A stretch of 64,000 bases of DNA. Source: JAFLCL01 sp039809495 (lineage in GTDB: Bacteria; Myxococcota_A; Polyangia; Polyangiales; Sandaracinaceae). The stretch spans positions 32,092 to 96,091 of the forward strand of contig JBDHVC010000011.1 in NCBI GenBank assembly GCA_039809495.1, given 5' to 3'. The translations under genes and the position numbers were made by a program. The notes below the pieces were generated by a model that saw nothing but the letters and a program-made list of their open reading frames with translations, searched no databases and was not told the DNA's origin. Positions 43,337 to 54,115 of the stretch are shown one piece after another. Every line of letters starts with the position of its first letter. The first letter of the stretch is position 1.

Positions 43337-45265
43337 ATGTGCGGCATCGCCGGCATCGTCGCCAAGGAGCCCGCTCGCGAGCTCGTCGAGCGCATGCTCG
43401 CGCGGCTCGCGCACCGCGGGCCCGACGGCCAGGGCGTCGTGACCGCGCAGGTCGGCGCGCGCGTCGCGACGTTCGGTCATCGGCGGCTCTCGATCGTCGA
43501 TCTCGAGGGGGGCGCCCAGCCGATGTCGGACGCCGGGACGCGCGAGCGCCCGGACGCGCGGGCCATCGTCACCTTCAACGGCGAGATCTACGATCACGGC
43601 CGGCTCCGCGCCCAGCTCGAGCGCGAGGGGGCGCGCTTTCTGAGCGCCCACTCGGACACCGAGACGCTCGTCGCCGGCTTCGCGCAGCGCGGCGAGGCGA
43701 TCGTCGCCGAGCTCACGGGCATGTTCGCGTTCGCCGCGATGGATCGGCGCTCGGGCGAGGTGCTGCTCGCGCGCGATCGGAGCGGCATCAAGCCGCTCTA
43801 CTGGATGCGCCTGCCCGAGCAGCGCTTCGGCGGCGGCGTCGCGTTCGCGTCCGAGCTCGACGCGCTCCTCGAGGTGCCCGGCCTCGAGCGCCGCGTCGAC
43901 GAGCGCGGGCTCGCCTCCTACCTCTTCTCCGACTACGCGCACCCGCCCCACACGCTGGTCGAGGGCATCCGCAAGCTCGGCCCGGGCGAGCTCCTCGTCG
44001 TTCGCCCCGACGACACGATCGACGGGCCGCGACGCTACGTGCCTCCCCAGCTCCCCGAGGAGGGCCCCGCGCCGAGCGTCGAGGAGCTCCGCGCGACGCT
44101 CGGGGACGCCGTCGAGGCGCAGCTGATGAGCGACGTGCCGCTCGGCGTGTTCCTCTCCGGCGGGCTCGACAGCTCGATGATCGCCGCGCTCGCGAGAGAG
44201 CGGCTCGGGCGACGCGGAGGCGGCCGCCTCGCCGCCTTCTGCGTCGCCTTCGACGAGGCGGGTTTCGACGAGAGCTCGCACGCGCGGCGGCTCTCGAGCC
44301 ACCTCGGGCTCGAGCACGTCGAGGAGCGGCTCTCGGTCGACGCGATGCTCGAGGTGCTCGAGACGGTGATCGATCGGCTCGACGAGCCGATGGCGGACCC
44401 CTCGATCGTCCCCACCTACCTCCTCGCGAGGCTCGCGGCGCGTCACGTCAAGGTCGCGCTCGGAGGTGATGGCGCCGACGAGCTCTTCGGCGGCTACCCG
44501 ACCTACCGCGCCCACCAGCTCCACGCGCGCGCGCTCGGCCCGCTCGTGCGCGGGGCGCGCGGCCTCGTGGGCGAGGAGCGGCTCCGCGAGCTCGTCGCGC
44601 GCCTGCCCTCGAACGACGGCTACCAGTCGCTCGACTGGAAGATCAAGCGCTTCGTCGGCCGCTTCGAGGACGACGCCGTCTGGCGGCACCTCTCGTGGAT
44701 GTCGAGCTTCGAGCTCCCGACGCTCGCCGCCGCGATGGGCGAGCGCTTCGTCGTCCCGCCGCTCCTCGCGCTCGCGCATCCCCACCTCGAGCGCGACGCC
44801 TCGACCGCCATGGCGCTCGACTTCGCCACCTACCTCCCCGGCTCGGTGCTGACGAAGCTCGATCGCGCGACGATGGCCCACGGGCTCGAGGCGCGGCCGC
44901 CCTTCCTCGACGAGCGGGTGCTCGCCCTCGCGCGCCGCACGCCGCTCCACGCGAAGCTGCGCGGCGGGGTGGGCAAGGCGATCCTGCGCGACGCCGCGCG
45001 CCCGCTCGTCCCTCGGAAGATCCTCGCGCGGCCCAAGCACGGCTTCGCCGTCCCGCTCGCCCGCTGGCTGCGGGGGCCGCTCGCGCCGCGGCTCGACGCC
45101 ATCCTCGAGGACTCCCCCGTCTGGACCGCGCTCCATCGGGCTCCGATCGCGGCGCTCGTCGAGGCGCACCGCGCCCGCCGCGGCGACCACGCCAAGGCGC
45201 TCTGGGCCCTCCTCGTCCTCGACCGCGGACTGCGCAAGACGCGCGCGACCGGGCGCCTGGGCTGA
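43337..45265 (+). CDS. asnB: Asparagine synthase (glutamine-hydrolysing)
   Basis: 642 residues. Cys2 in the N-terminal sequence MCGIAGIV is the glutaminase nucleophile after processing, with RLAHRGPDGQG and SVSEWAL-type loops. The synthetase domain has PLGVFLSGGLDSSMIAAL, and the C-terminal region carries the VLTKLDRATMAHGLEARPPFLD conserved segment. It may make asparagine from aspartate, but paralogues in polysaccharide loci amidate sugars or peptides; with GT2 and GT39 as neighbours either is possible. The start codon lies 6 bp after the GT2 stop. A GC-rich hairpin follows the stop. Confidence 0.92.
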   Translation: MCGIAGIVAKEPARELVERMLARLAHRGPDGQGVVTAQVGARVATFGHRRLSIVDLEGGAQPMSDAGTRERPDARAIVTFNGEIYDHGRLRAQLEREGARFLSAHSDTETLVAGFAQRGEAIVAELTGMFAFAAMDRRSGEVLLARDRSGIKPLYWMRLPEQRFGGGVAFASELDALLEVPGLERRVDERGLASYLFSDYAHPPHTLVEGIRKLGPGELLVVRPDDTIDGPRRYVPPQLPEEGPAPSVEELRATLGDAVEAQLMSDVPLGVFLSGGLDSSMIAALARERLGRRGGGRLAAFCVAFDEAGFDESSHARRLSSHLGLEHVEERLSVDAMLEVLETVIDRLDEPMADPSIVPTYLLARLAARHVKVALGGDGADELFGGYPTYRAHQLHARALGPLVRGARGLVGEERLRELVARLPSNDGYQSLDWKIKRFVGRFEDDAVWRHLSWMSSFELPTLAAAMGERFVVPPLLALAHPHLERDASTAMALDFATYLPGSVLTKLDRATMAHGLEARPPFLDERVLALARRTPLHAKLRGGVGKAILRDAARPLVPRKILARPKHGFAVPLARWLRGPLAPRLDAILEDSPVWTALHRAPIAALVEAHRARRGDHAKALWALLVLDRGLRKTRATGRLG

Positions 45266-45295
45266 CGGGGCGCCCGCCACGTCGCGGGCCCCCGT
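45265..45295 (+). terminator. GC-rich stem-loop after asnB
   Basis: ACGGGG (45265-45270) plus GCCCGC (45272-45277) pair with GCGGGCCCCCGT (45284-45295) around a 6-nt loop, giving a 12-bp stem with one bulged C. It starts in the asnB stop codon. No U-tract follows. Confidence 0.5.
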
Positions 45296-45305
45296 GACGG
45301 CGGAG

Positions 45306-45323
45306 ACCGAATTCGGTTAGCCT
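45306..45323 (+). promoter_or_regulatory. 12-bp palindrome overlapping a -10-like box
   Basis: ACCGAATTCGGT (45306-45317) is a perfect palindrome, followed directly by TAGCCT (45318-45323) and 7 nt later the ATG at 45331. GTGACG lies 18 bp before the TAGCCT (45294-45299). The palindrome could be an operator between -35 and -10. Confidence 0.45.
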
Positions 45324-45330
45324 CGGGCGT

Positions 45331-47751
<2,421 letters not shown>

Positions 47752-47777
47752 CGCACGCTTCGATCGAGGGAGACACC

Positions 47778-50700
47778 ATGTCGTATCGCTTCGTCCGTTC
47801 GATCCCGAAGGGCGCGCTCGCGCTGCTCGCGCTGCTCGGCGCGCTCGCGCTCCCGCGCGTCGCCGAGGCTCAGACGGCCGTGCCGCCCTACTTCCTCGTC
47901 ATGGTCGACACGTCGGGGTCGATGACCGGAAGCACGGGCTCGGGGACGAACTCGTGCGGGCAGACGCGCACGCGGATCAGCGACGCGAAGTGCGTGCTCC
48001 AGCAGGTCGTCAACGGGTACGGCGACGTGACCTTCGGCCTCGGTCGCTTCAGGCAGACCGCGACCGGGACCTGCGCCTCGTCCTGCGTGAGCGGGGCGTG
48101 CGGCTGCTCCGTCGGCTATACGTGCGACGCGACGGCGGCGAGCGGAGAGGTCCTCGTCGGCTTCTCGCCGACCAACCAGGCGGACATCCTGCGCTGGGTC
48201 GACTTCACCTGCGGGACCTGCGGAAACAGCGTCGCGTCGAACCCAGAGCTCAAGGCGTCGGGGAACACCCCCATCGGCGGCACGATCCTCGCCGCGCGCA
48301 GCTACCTCCAGACCGCGCTCGCCACCGACCCGAACCGAGGCTGCCGCTCGATCAACGTGATCATGCTGACCGACGGCGAGGAGGTCTGCGGAGGCAACGC
48401 CGCCACCGCCGCGGCGAGCATGCGCCCCCTCAACATCGGCGGCGTGAACGTCACGGTCAACACCTACTTCATCGGCTTCGGCGTGACGCCCGGCAACGCC
48501 GCGATCGAGGCCTACAACCGCGCCGGGCTCGGCCGCCCCGACGGCCCGGGCTACGAGGGCTACTACGCCACCGACGAGAACAGCCTCGCCGCCACCTTCT
48601 CGCAGATCATCTCGGACGGGATCCGCTACGAGGTCTGCAACGGCGTCGACGACAACTGCAACGGGCTCATCGACGAGGGGTACACGCTCTACTGCGATCG
48701 CGCGCACGGCATCACGGTGCCGACGCCCGGCATCTGCACGCCGCCGCCCGAGGTCTGTAACGGAATCGACGACAACTGCGATGGCCGCATCGACGAGGGC
48801 GTCCTCAACGCGTGCGGGGGCTGCGGCCCCGTCCCGGTCGAGATCTGTAACGGCGTCGACGACGACTGCGACGGCCTCATCGACGAGGGCGGCGTGTGCG
48901 GCTCCTGCGTCCCGAGCCCCGAGGTCTGCGACAACCGCGACAACGACTGCGACGGCCTCATCGACGAGGACCTGACCCGCTCGTGCGGCTCGGCGGTCGG
49001 CGAGTGCACCACCGGCACGCAGACGTGCACCGCCGGCGTCTGGGGCGCGTGCTCCGGACGCGGCCCGAGCACCGAGGTCTGCGACAACCGCGACAACGAC
49101 TGCGACGGCGTCGTCGACGGACTCATCGAGGCCTGCGGCTCGAGCGTCGGGGAGTGCTCGCCGGGCGCGCGACAGTGCACGGCCGGCGCGTGGGGGATGT
49201 GCATCGGCGCCGTCGGCCCCGCGCCGGAGCGCTGCGACGGCCTCGACAACGACTGCGACGGCGCGATCGACGAGGGCACCGATCCGATGACGATCTGCGG
49301 CTCGAGCGTGGGCGTCTGCAGGCCGGGCGAGATGCGCTGCGTCGCGGGCGCGCTCACCTGCGTCGGCGGCATGAGCGGCACCGCCGAGACCTGCAACGGC
49401 CGCGACGACAACTGCGACGGCCGCGTCGACGAGGGCAACCCCGGGGGCGGCGGCGAGTGCGGGAGCGGGCCGACCGTCGGCGCGTGTCGACGCGGCACGC
49501 TCGCCTGCGTGAGCGGCGCGATCATCTGCACGGGCGAGATCCTGCCGCGCGCCGAGCTCTGTAACCTCCTCGACGACGACTGCGACGGCGAGATCGACGA
49601 GGGCAACCCCGAGGCGGGCGAGCCCTGCGGCGACGACACCGGGGAGTGCGTCGCGGGCACGACCCTGTGCCGCGCCGGCGTCCTCGTCTGCGACGGCGCG
49701 ATCGGAGCGCGGGACGAGATCTGCAACGGCCTCGACGACGACTGCGACGGCCTCATCGACGACGGGATCCCCGTCGGCGAGGTCTGCGGCTCGAGCGTCG
49801 GAGAGTGCTCGCCGGGCGTGCTCGTCTGCGACCCGTCGACCGGGACGACCGTGTGCTCGGGCGAGATCGCGCCGACGGAGGAGGTCTGTAACCTCCTCGA
49901 CGACGACTGCGACGGGGAGATCGACGAGGGTCTCCCCGACGGCGGGCCGTGCGGGACGGACACCGGCGCCTGCGAGGCCGGCGTCATGCGTTGCGTGAGC
50001 GGCGCGATGATCTGCGTCGGCGAGGTGCCCCCCGGCACCGAGATCTGCGACTGCATCGACAACGACTGCGACGGCGAGGTCGACGAGGACGACGCGAGCG
50101 GCCCCGGCCTGTGCCCGGGCGGCTCGGCGTGCGTCGAGTGCCAGTGCGCGACCGCGTGCACCGCGAGCGAGTTCGGCTGGATCTGCCCGACGGGCACCGA
50201 CGCGTCGGAGCAGCCGGACGGCTCCTGCTACTGCACGCGCGCCCTCTGCGACGCCGACGCGTGCGCGGGCGAGACGGTGCGGGTGGGCGGCGACGTCGCG
50301 TGCGCGCCCGCGACGCCCGGCACGCCGAGCTGCGTCTGCCACGGTCGCGACTGCACCTACCCGTGCGAGGGCGTCTCGTGCGCGAGCCCGCTCGTCTGTA
50401 ATCCACGCACCGGGCGCTGCGTCGACGACAACTGCATCGCGCTCGGCTGCCCGGCGGGTGAGGTCTGCGACACGGCGAGCCGCACGTGCATCGACGATCC
50501 CTGCCTGACCGCCGGCTGCGCGGACGACGAGGTGTGTCGCCGCGGCACCTGCGAGCCGAGCTGCGCCGACGTCACCTGCGGCGCGGGCGAGCGCTGCGCC
50601 TCCGGCGTGTGCGCCGCCGATCCCTGCGCGAGCGCGAGCTGCCGGACGGGTGAGGTCTGCGATCCGAGCTCTGGCGACTGCGTCGCGAGCCGTTGCGGCG

Positions 50701-51068
50701 GCGTGAGCTGTCCCGACGGGACCCGCTGCGACCCCGTGACGGGCTCGTGCGATGCCGATCGCTGCATCGGCGTCCACTGCCCCTCGGGCCAGAGCTGCGT
50801 CGAGGGCGAGTGCGCGCGGCCCGTCGTCACGCCGGACGCGGGCCCCTCGAGGCCGGACGCGGGGACGGTCACGACGACCGACGGCGGACACCCCGAGATG
50901 GACGCGAGCGCGCCGCGCGATCCGAACCGGCGCGTGCTCGCCGCCGGCGGCGGCGGCTGCGTGTGCAGCGCGGCGGGCGCCCCGAGCCCGCGCTCGCGAG
51001 AGCTCGCGGCGCTCGCGCTCATCGGGCTGCTCGGGGCCATCGTCGGCTGGCGTCGACGGCGCCGCTGA
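47778..51068 (+). CDS. VWA-MopE-like surface protein with MYXO-CTERM-like sorting tail
   Basis: 1096 residues. Sec signal peptide (ALLALLGALALPRVAEAQ, cleavage near residue 33), then a von Willebrand factor A domain with the MIDAS motif DTSGSMTG near residue 45. Numerous CNGxDDDCDGxIDEG metal-binding repeats fill about residues 300-790, followed by Cys-rich EGF-like segments (about 800-1010). The C-terminus has a Pro/Asp-rich linker, GGGGCVCSAAG, a hydrophobic helix (LAALALIGLLGAIVGW) and an Arg cluster, the layout of the MYXO-CTERM anchoring tail. It is likely a large adhesin or biofilm protein presented on the cell surface. ATG 47778 is favoured by GAGGGAG upstream; 26 bp separates it from the previous gene. 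Confidence 0.88.
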   Translation: MSYRFVRSIPKGALALLALLGALALPRVAEAQTAVPPYFLVMVDTSGSMTGSTGSGTNSCGQTRTRISDAKCVLQQVVNGYGDVTFGLGRFRQTATGTCASSCVSGACGCSVGYTCDATAASGEVLVGFSPTNQADILRWVDFTCGTCGNSVASNPELKASGNTPIGGTILAARSYLQTALATDPNRGCRSINVIMLTDGEEVCGGNAATAAASMRPLNIGGVNVTVNTYFIGFGVTPGNAAIEAYNRAGLGRPDGPGYEGYYATDENSLAATFSQIISDGIRYEVCNGVDDNCNGLIDEGYTLYCDRAHGITVPTPGICTPPPEVCNGIDDNCDGRIDEGVLNACGGCGPVPVEICNGVDDDCDGLIDEGGVCGSCVPSPEVCDNRDNDCDGLIDEDLTRSCGSAVGECTTGTQTCTAGVWGACSGRGPSTEVCDNRDNDCDGVVDGLIEACGSSVGECSPGARQCTAGAWGMCIGAVGPAPERCDGLDNDCDGAIDEGTDPMTICGSSVGVCRPGEMRCVAGALTCVGGMSGTAETCNGRDDNCDGRVDEGNPGGGGECGSGPTVGACRRGTLACVSGAIICTGEILPRAELCNLLDDDCDGEIDEGNPEAGEPCGDDTGECVAGTTLCRAGVLVCDGAIGARDEICNGLDDDCDGLIDDGIPVGEVCGSSVGECSPGVLVCDPSTGTTVCSGEIAPTEEVCNLLDDDCDGEIDEGLPDGGPCGTDTGACEAGVMRCVSGAMICVGEVPPGTEICDCIDNDCDGEVDEDDASGPGLCPGGSACVECQCATACTASEFGWICPTGTDASEQPDGSCYCTRALCDADACAGETVRVGGDVACAPATPGTPSCVCHGRDCTYPCEGVSCASPLVCNPRTGRCVDDNCIALGCPAGEVCDTASRTCIDDPCLTAGCADDEVCRRGTCEPSCADVTCGAGERCASGVCAADPCASASCRTGEVCDPSSGDCVASRCGGVSCPDGTRCDPVTGSCDADRCIGVHCPSGQSCVEGECARPVVTPDAGPSRPDAGTVTTTDGGHPEMDASAPRDPNRRVLAAGGGGCVCSAAGAPSPRSRELAALALIGLLGAIVGWRRRRR

Positions 51069-51162
51069 CGCTCGACCTCGCTCGCCTCGGGCGCTCGGCG
51101 CCGAGGTGAGCGAGGCCGGCTCCCCCTTCCCTTCCGAGCGAGACTCTGGCATCGTCGCGCCC

Positions 51163-51513
51163 ATGGATACCGACCAGCTCATCCAGCGCGACACGCAGAT
51201 CCTCCGGCAGGCTCAGGGCCTCGGCGCGAACCCGAGCTTCATCCTCGTGTTCGGCATGGCGGGTCTGATGGCGGTGATCGGTGCGCTCTGCATCGCGGCG
51301 CTCGGGCTCTGGGGCGTCGCGGTCCTCGTCGTCCTCGCCGCGGGTGCGGCGGTCAGCATGTTCACGAGCATCGGCGACAAGGCCATGCTCATCACGCTGA
51401 TCCTCGTCGCGCTCCTCGACGGCGTGGCCACGCTGGGTGTGGCTGGCACCGTCTGGCTCCAGTCGAGCACGCAGACGACGACCACCACGGTGACCACCAC
51501 CGGGCATCACTGA
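51163..51513 (+). CDS. Small integral membrane protein
   Basis: 116 residues with a polar N-terminus (MDTDQLIQRDTQILRQAQG), then three hydrophobic segments at about 27-45, 47-63 and 73-92 (FILVFGMAGLMAVIGALCI, ALGLWGVAVLVVLAAGAAV, MLITLILVALLDGVATLGV), and a Thr/His-rich tail. No family recognised. It follows the MopE-like gene by 94 bp and may be expressed from its own promoter. Its stop lies in TGACAGCGCC. Confidence 0.65.
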   Translation: MDTDQLIQRDTQILRQAQGLGANPSFILVFGMAGLMAVIGALCIAALGLWGVAVLVVLAAGAAVSMFTSIGDKAMLITLILVALLDGVATLGVAGTVWLQSSTQTTTTTVTTTGHH

Positions 51514-51703
51514 CAGCGCCTCCCGCTCGAGCTGATCCGCCCCGCGTAGGCGCGTTGGCTCGGCGGGAGAGAGGCCCACGTTGAGCCGCTCGGCGTGAGG
51601 GGGGCTCTGGGCAGCCCTGCGACGGGGAAGGCGCAGCACGAATCAGCGCAACGGATTCATGCCTGTGAGGCGAGACGATTCGGTCGTGCTAGGACCGGGG
51701 CCC
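51514..51703. other. Intergenic region before tyrS
   Basis: 190 bp without a convincing gene. A TAGGAC -10-like box (51690-51695) lies 8 nt before the tyrS start. No T-box, specifier loop or terminator could be recognised, so tRNA-dependent regulation of tyrS is not supported by what I see. Confidence 0.35.
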
Positions 51704-52930
51704 ATGTCGTTCGCGCCACCCAAGAGACAGCTCGAAGAGCTCACGCGGGGCGTGGTCGATCTCGTCAGCGAGGCTGATCTCCTCGCGCGGCTCGAGGCGT
51801 CCCACGCGAAGAGCGCTCCCTTGCGCGTCAAGGCGGGCTTCGATCCCACCCGACCGGATCTGCACCTCGGGCACACCGTGCTCATGGAGAAGATGCGGCA
51901 GTTCCAAGAGCTCGGTCACGAGATCCTCTTCGTGATCGGGAATTTCACGGCGTCGATCGGCGATCCCTCCGGCAAGAACAAGACGCGCCCGCCGCTCTCC
52001 GAGGAGGAGATCGAGCGGGGCGCCCGCACCTACGCGGAGCAGGCGTTCAAGATCCTGGACCGCGACAAGACCCGCCTCGTCTACAACCGGAGCTGGCTCG
52101 GCCCGATGCGCTTCTCCGACGTCATCCAGCTCGCGGGCAAGTACACGCTCGCGCGGATGATGGAGCGGCAGGACTTCAAGAAGCGGTGGGAGGAGGGCTC
52201 GAGCATCTCGATGCACGAGCTGCTCTATCCGCTCGTCCAGGCGTACGACTCGGTCGAGCTCCGGGCGGACGTCGAGCTCGGGGGCACCGATCAGCTCTTC
52301 AACCTCATGGTCGGCCGCGATCTGATGCGCGAATTCGGCCTGCGGCCGCAGATCGTGATGACCCTCCCCCTGCTCGAGGGGATCAACGCGAGCGCGGACG
52401 CGAGCGGCCACATCGTCGGCGACAAGATGAGCAAGTCGCTCGACAACTACGTCGGCGTCGACGAGCCCCCCGAGGAGCAGCTCGGCAAGCTCATGAGCAT
52501 CTCGGACCCGCTCATGTGGCGCTACTACGAGCTCCTCTCGAAGGCGAGCCTCGACACGATCCAGGCTCGCCGGGCCGCGCACCCGAAGGAGGCCAAGCGC
52601 CTGCTCGCGATGGAGCTCGTCGAGCGCTTCCACGGGCGCGACGCGGCGGAGCGGGCCTGGGCCGCGTGGGACAAGCAGTTCTCGAAGCGGGAGGTCCCAG
52701 ACGTCGTCCCCGAGCACGTCCTCGAGACCGGCGGCGCGGGGATCGGGCTCGCGCAGGCGATGGCCGAGGCGGGGCTCGCCGCGTCGAACGGCAAGGCTCG
52801 CACGCTGATCGAGCAAGGCGCCGTCGAGCTCGAGGGCGCTCGCGTCGAGGACAAGCTCCACAGGCTCGCGCCTGGCAGCTACCTCGTGAAGGCCGGCAAG
52901 CGCGCCTGGGGTCGGCTCGTCGTCCGGTGA
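51704..52930 (+). CDS. tyrS: Tyrosyl-tRNA synthetase
   Basis: 408 residues. Class-I signatures: HLGH (residues 54-57) and GDKMSKSLDN (about residue 240). The LELGGTDQLFNLMVGRDLMREFG region is the tyrosine-binding domain, and a C-terminal S4-like RNA-binding segment (ASNGKARTLIEQGAVELEG) completes the bacterial form. It charges tRNA-Tyr with tyrosine using ATP. ATG 51704 is preferred to the upstream in-frame ATG at 51659. Followed by a 14-bp tandem repeat and a convergent HU gene. Confidence 0.95.
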   Translation: MSFAPPKRQLEELTRGVVDLVSEADLLARLEASHAKSAPLRVKAGFDPTRPDLHLGHTVLMEKMRQFQELGHEILFVIGNFTASIGDPSGKNKTRPPLSEEEIERGARTYAEQAFKILDRDKTRLVYNRSWLGPMRFSDVIQLAGKYTLARMMERQDFKKRWEEGSSISMHELLYPLVQAYDSVELRADVELGGTDQLFNLMVGRDLMREFGLRPQIVMTLPLLEGINASADASGHIVGDKMSKSLDNYVGVDEPPEEQLGKLMSISDPLMWRYYELLSKASLDTIQARRAAHPKEAKRLLAMELVERFHGRDAAERAWAAWDKQFSKREVPDVVPEHVLETGGAGIGLAQAMAEAGLAASNGKARTLIEQGAVELEGARVEDKLHRLAPGSYLVKAGKRAWGRLVVR

Positions 52931-52954
52931 CGGTGGCGGGCGCGGTCACGCACG

Positions 52955-53023
52955 CCGTCAGCCGCCCGCCGTCAGCCGCCCGCCATCAGCCGCCCGCCGT
53001 GAGCCGCCCGCCGTGAGCCGTCA
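52955..53023. repeat. 14-bp tandem repeat between tyrS and the HU gene
   Basis: About 4.7 copies of CCGTCAGCCGCCCG with small changes (one copy CCATCAG, two CCGTGAG) fill the gap between two convergent genes. Each unit contains the GCCGTCA stop context seen at other minus-strand gene ends in the window, as if the stop-codon signature had been duplicated. A change in copy number would alter the 3' ends of both messages. Confidence 0.75.
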
Positions 53024-53362
53024 GTCGTCGGCTCGAAGCTCGTCCTCGTCCTCGTCGTCCTCGTCGGGGCCGGACGCGCGCGCGGGATCGTGGCTCGAGA
53101 CGAGCTGGCGGAGCTCCTTGCCGACCGTGAACCAGGGCACGCGCTTGGGCGAGACCTGGACCTCCGCGCCCGTCTGCGGGTTTCGCCCCGAGTAGCCCCC
53201 TCGCTCCCGGATCGTGAAGCTCCCGAACCCGCGGATCTCCACGCCCTCGCCGCGCTCGAGGGCGTCCGTCATGCACTCGAAGACGCGGTTCACGACCGCC
53301 TCGGCGCGGCTCTTCGTGATCTTCATGCGCCTCGCGAGTTCCTCGACGAGCTCGGACTTCGT
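53021..53362 (-). CDS. HU/IHF-type DNA-binding protein with acidic tail
   Basis: 113 residues. The HU/IHF fold is complete: MTKSELVEELARR start, GVEIRGFGSFTIRERGGYSGRNPQTG arm region (in part), then the C-terminal strand. After residue about 95 a very acidic tail follows (GPDEDDEDEDELRADD), absent from standard HU. HU-like proteins bend and compact DNA; an acidic tail often weakens or tunes DNA binding. ATG 53362 has GGGAGCGAAGAG as ribosome binding site, and a TTGATC/TATGCT pair lies upstream. It is convergent with tyrS. Confidence 0.9.
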   Translation of the reverse strand, partial: TKSELVEELARRMKITKSRAEAVVNRVFECMTDALERGEGVEIRGFGSFTIRERGGYSGRNPQTGAEVQVSPKRVPWFTVGKELRQLVSSHDPARASGPDEDDEDEDELRADD

Positions 53363-53401
53363 CATCTCTTCGCTCCCGGTGGACGTCCCGCGGTGCGCTT
53401 C

Positions 53402-53431
53402 AGCATAGCGGCTCGCGCCCGTGCGGATCAA
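53402..53431 (-). promoter_or_regulatory. Promoter TTGATC, 18-bp gap, TATGCT, for the HU gene
   Basis: On the minus strand TTGATC (53431-53426) and TATGCT (53407-53402) are 18 bp apart; the ATG follows 39 nt downstream with its own ribosome binding site, so this gene has a leader. Confidence 0.5.
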
Positions 53432-53457
53432 CGCCGAGGCGCGGGCCGCGGCGGCGT

Positions 53458-54018
53458 TCAGGCCACGCGATAGCGCACGATGAGCTCGGCGTGAGGACCG
53501 CTCATCGTGATGATCTCGAACGGGAGCCGCTCGACCCCCATGAGGTCGACGATGCTCTCGAGCCCGCCGTGGACGTCCTCCCAGAGCCGCCGCGTGAAGC
53601 CGTGGTAGTCGTCGAAGAGGAAGCGGACGAAGCCCTCGCGCGCCTCGGGGATGCCGACCCGTCCGCCGTCGTAATAGCGCGCCATCACCTTCGCCGAGGT
53701 CGAGAGCGCGAAGGCGGGCGAGGCGACGAGGGACACGATCTTGAAGATGGTCTGGAAGTCGTGCCGGACCGAGTCGTAGGTGAGCCGGCGGATCACGTCG
53801 CGCTCGTTCGGCAGCGCCGCCTCGACCGCGGCGAGCGTCGCGTCGTGCCACGCGACCGGGTACCAGCCGCTCGAGACGAGCGCGCCCGTGCGAACCGCCT
53901 CACCCGCCTCGCCCTCGATCCCCTGGACGACGCGCTCGCGCACCGCCGCTCCATGCCTGCGCCGGACCGCCTCCAGCACCCCGTGGATGTTCGTCCCCTT
54001 CGAGCGTACGAGCCTCAC
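53458..54018 (-). CDS. DUF2378-like myxobacterial protein
   Basis: 186 residues. The pattern (NIHGVLEAVRRRHGAAV, ALVSSGWYPVAWHD, LTYDSVRHDFQTIFKIVSLVASP, ending in IVRYRVA) resembles the small Myxococcales-restricted DUF2378/TIGR02265 proteins, whose function is unknown. GTG 54018 is supported by a TATTCT box 7 nt upstream; a longer in-frame extension overlaps the divergent lipoprotein gene and is not supported. No membrane segments. The family name is a judgement from pattern, not from a search. Confidence 0.65.
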   Translation of the reverse strand: MRLVRSKGTNIHGVLEAVRRRHGAAVRERVVQGIEGEAGEAVRTGALVSSGWYPVAWHDATLAAVEAALPNERDVIRRLTYDSVRHDFQTIFKIVSLVASPAFALSTSAKVMARYYDGGRVGIPEAREGFVRFLFDDYHGFTRRLWEDVHGGLESIVDLMGVERLPFEIITMSGPHAELIVRYRVA

Positions 54019-54025
54019 CCGCCCG

Positions 54026-54031
54026 AGAATA
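54026..54031 (-). promoter_or_regulatory. -10-like element TATTCT, 7 nt before the DUF2378-like gene
   Basis: TATTCT on the minus strand (5 of 6 match), 7 nt before the GTG at 54018. Leaderless transcript likely. Confidence 0.45.
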
Positions 54032-54080
54032 TCGAGGCCGCTCGCGCGGCGCCATCGAGACCCGCCACGCGAGCGGAGAT

Positions 54081-54109
54081 TTGCCAGGGCGATCCGGCGT
54101 TGGTATGGG
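54081..54109 (+). promoter_or_regulatory. Promoter TTGCCA, 17-bp gap, TATGGG, before the FG-GAP lipoprotein gene
   Basis: TTGCCA (54081-54086) and TATGGG (54104-54109) are 17 bp apart and the ATG at 54116 lies 6 nt further on. With 39668-39696 it is one of the best examples of a promoter that places the start site at the start codon. Confidence 0.6.
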
Positions 54110-54115
54110 CGCGTC

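Noticed and set aside
40232..45280. A very long minus-strand open frame spanning the GT39, GT2 and asnB genes
   Set aside because: Its sequence is Arg/Ala/Gly/Pro-rich with no recognisable domain outside the real genes, as expected from a high-GC shadow frame; GT39, GT2 and AsnB motifs lie in the other frames.
51514..51703. T-box riboswitch upstream of tyrS
   Set aside because: No T-box sequence, specifier loop or terminator/antiterminator pair could be recognised in the 190 bp; a simple -10-like box close to the start is the only signal.
52955..53023. CRISPR or attachment site reading of the 14-bp tandem repeat
   Set aside because: The copies are directly adjacent with no spacers, and no integrase or tRNA is near; simple tandem repeat is the better description.
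53021..53851. Longer HU protein starting at 53851
   Set aside because: The additional N-terminal residues are low complexity, and MTKSELVEE is the conserved HU start, preceded by GGGAGCGAAGAG.
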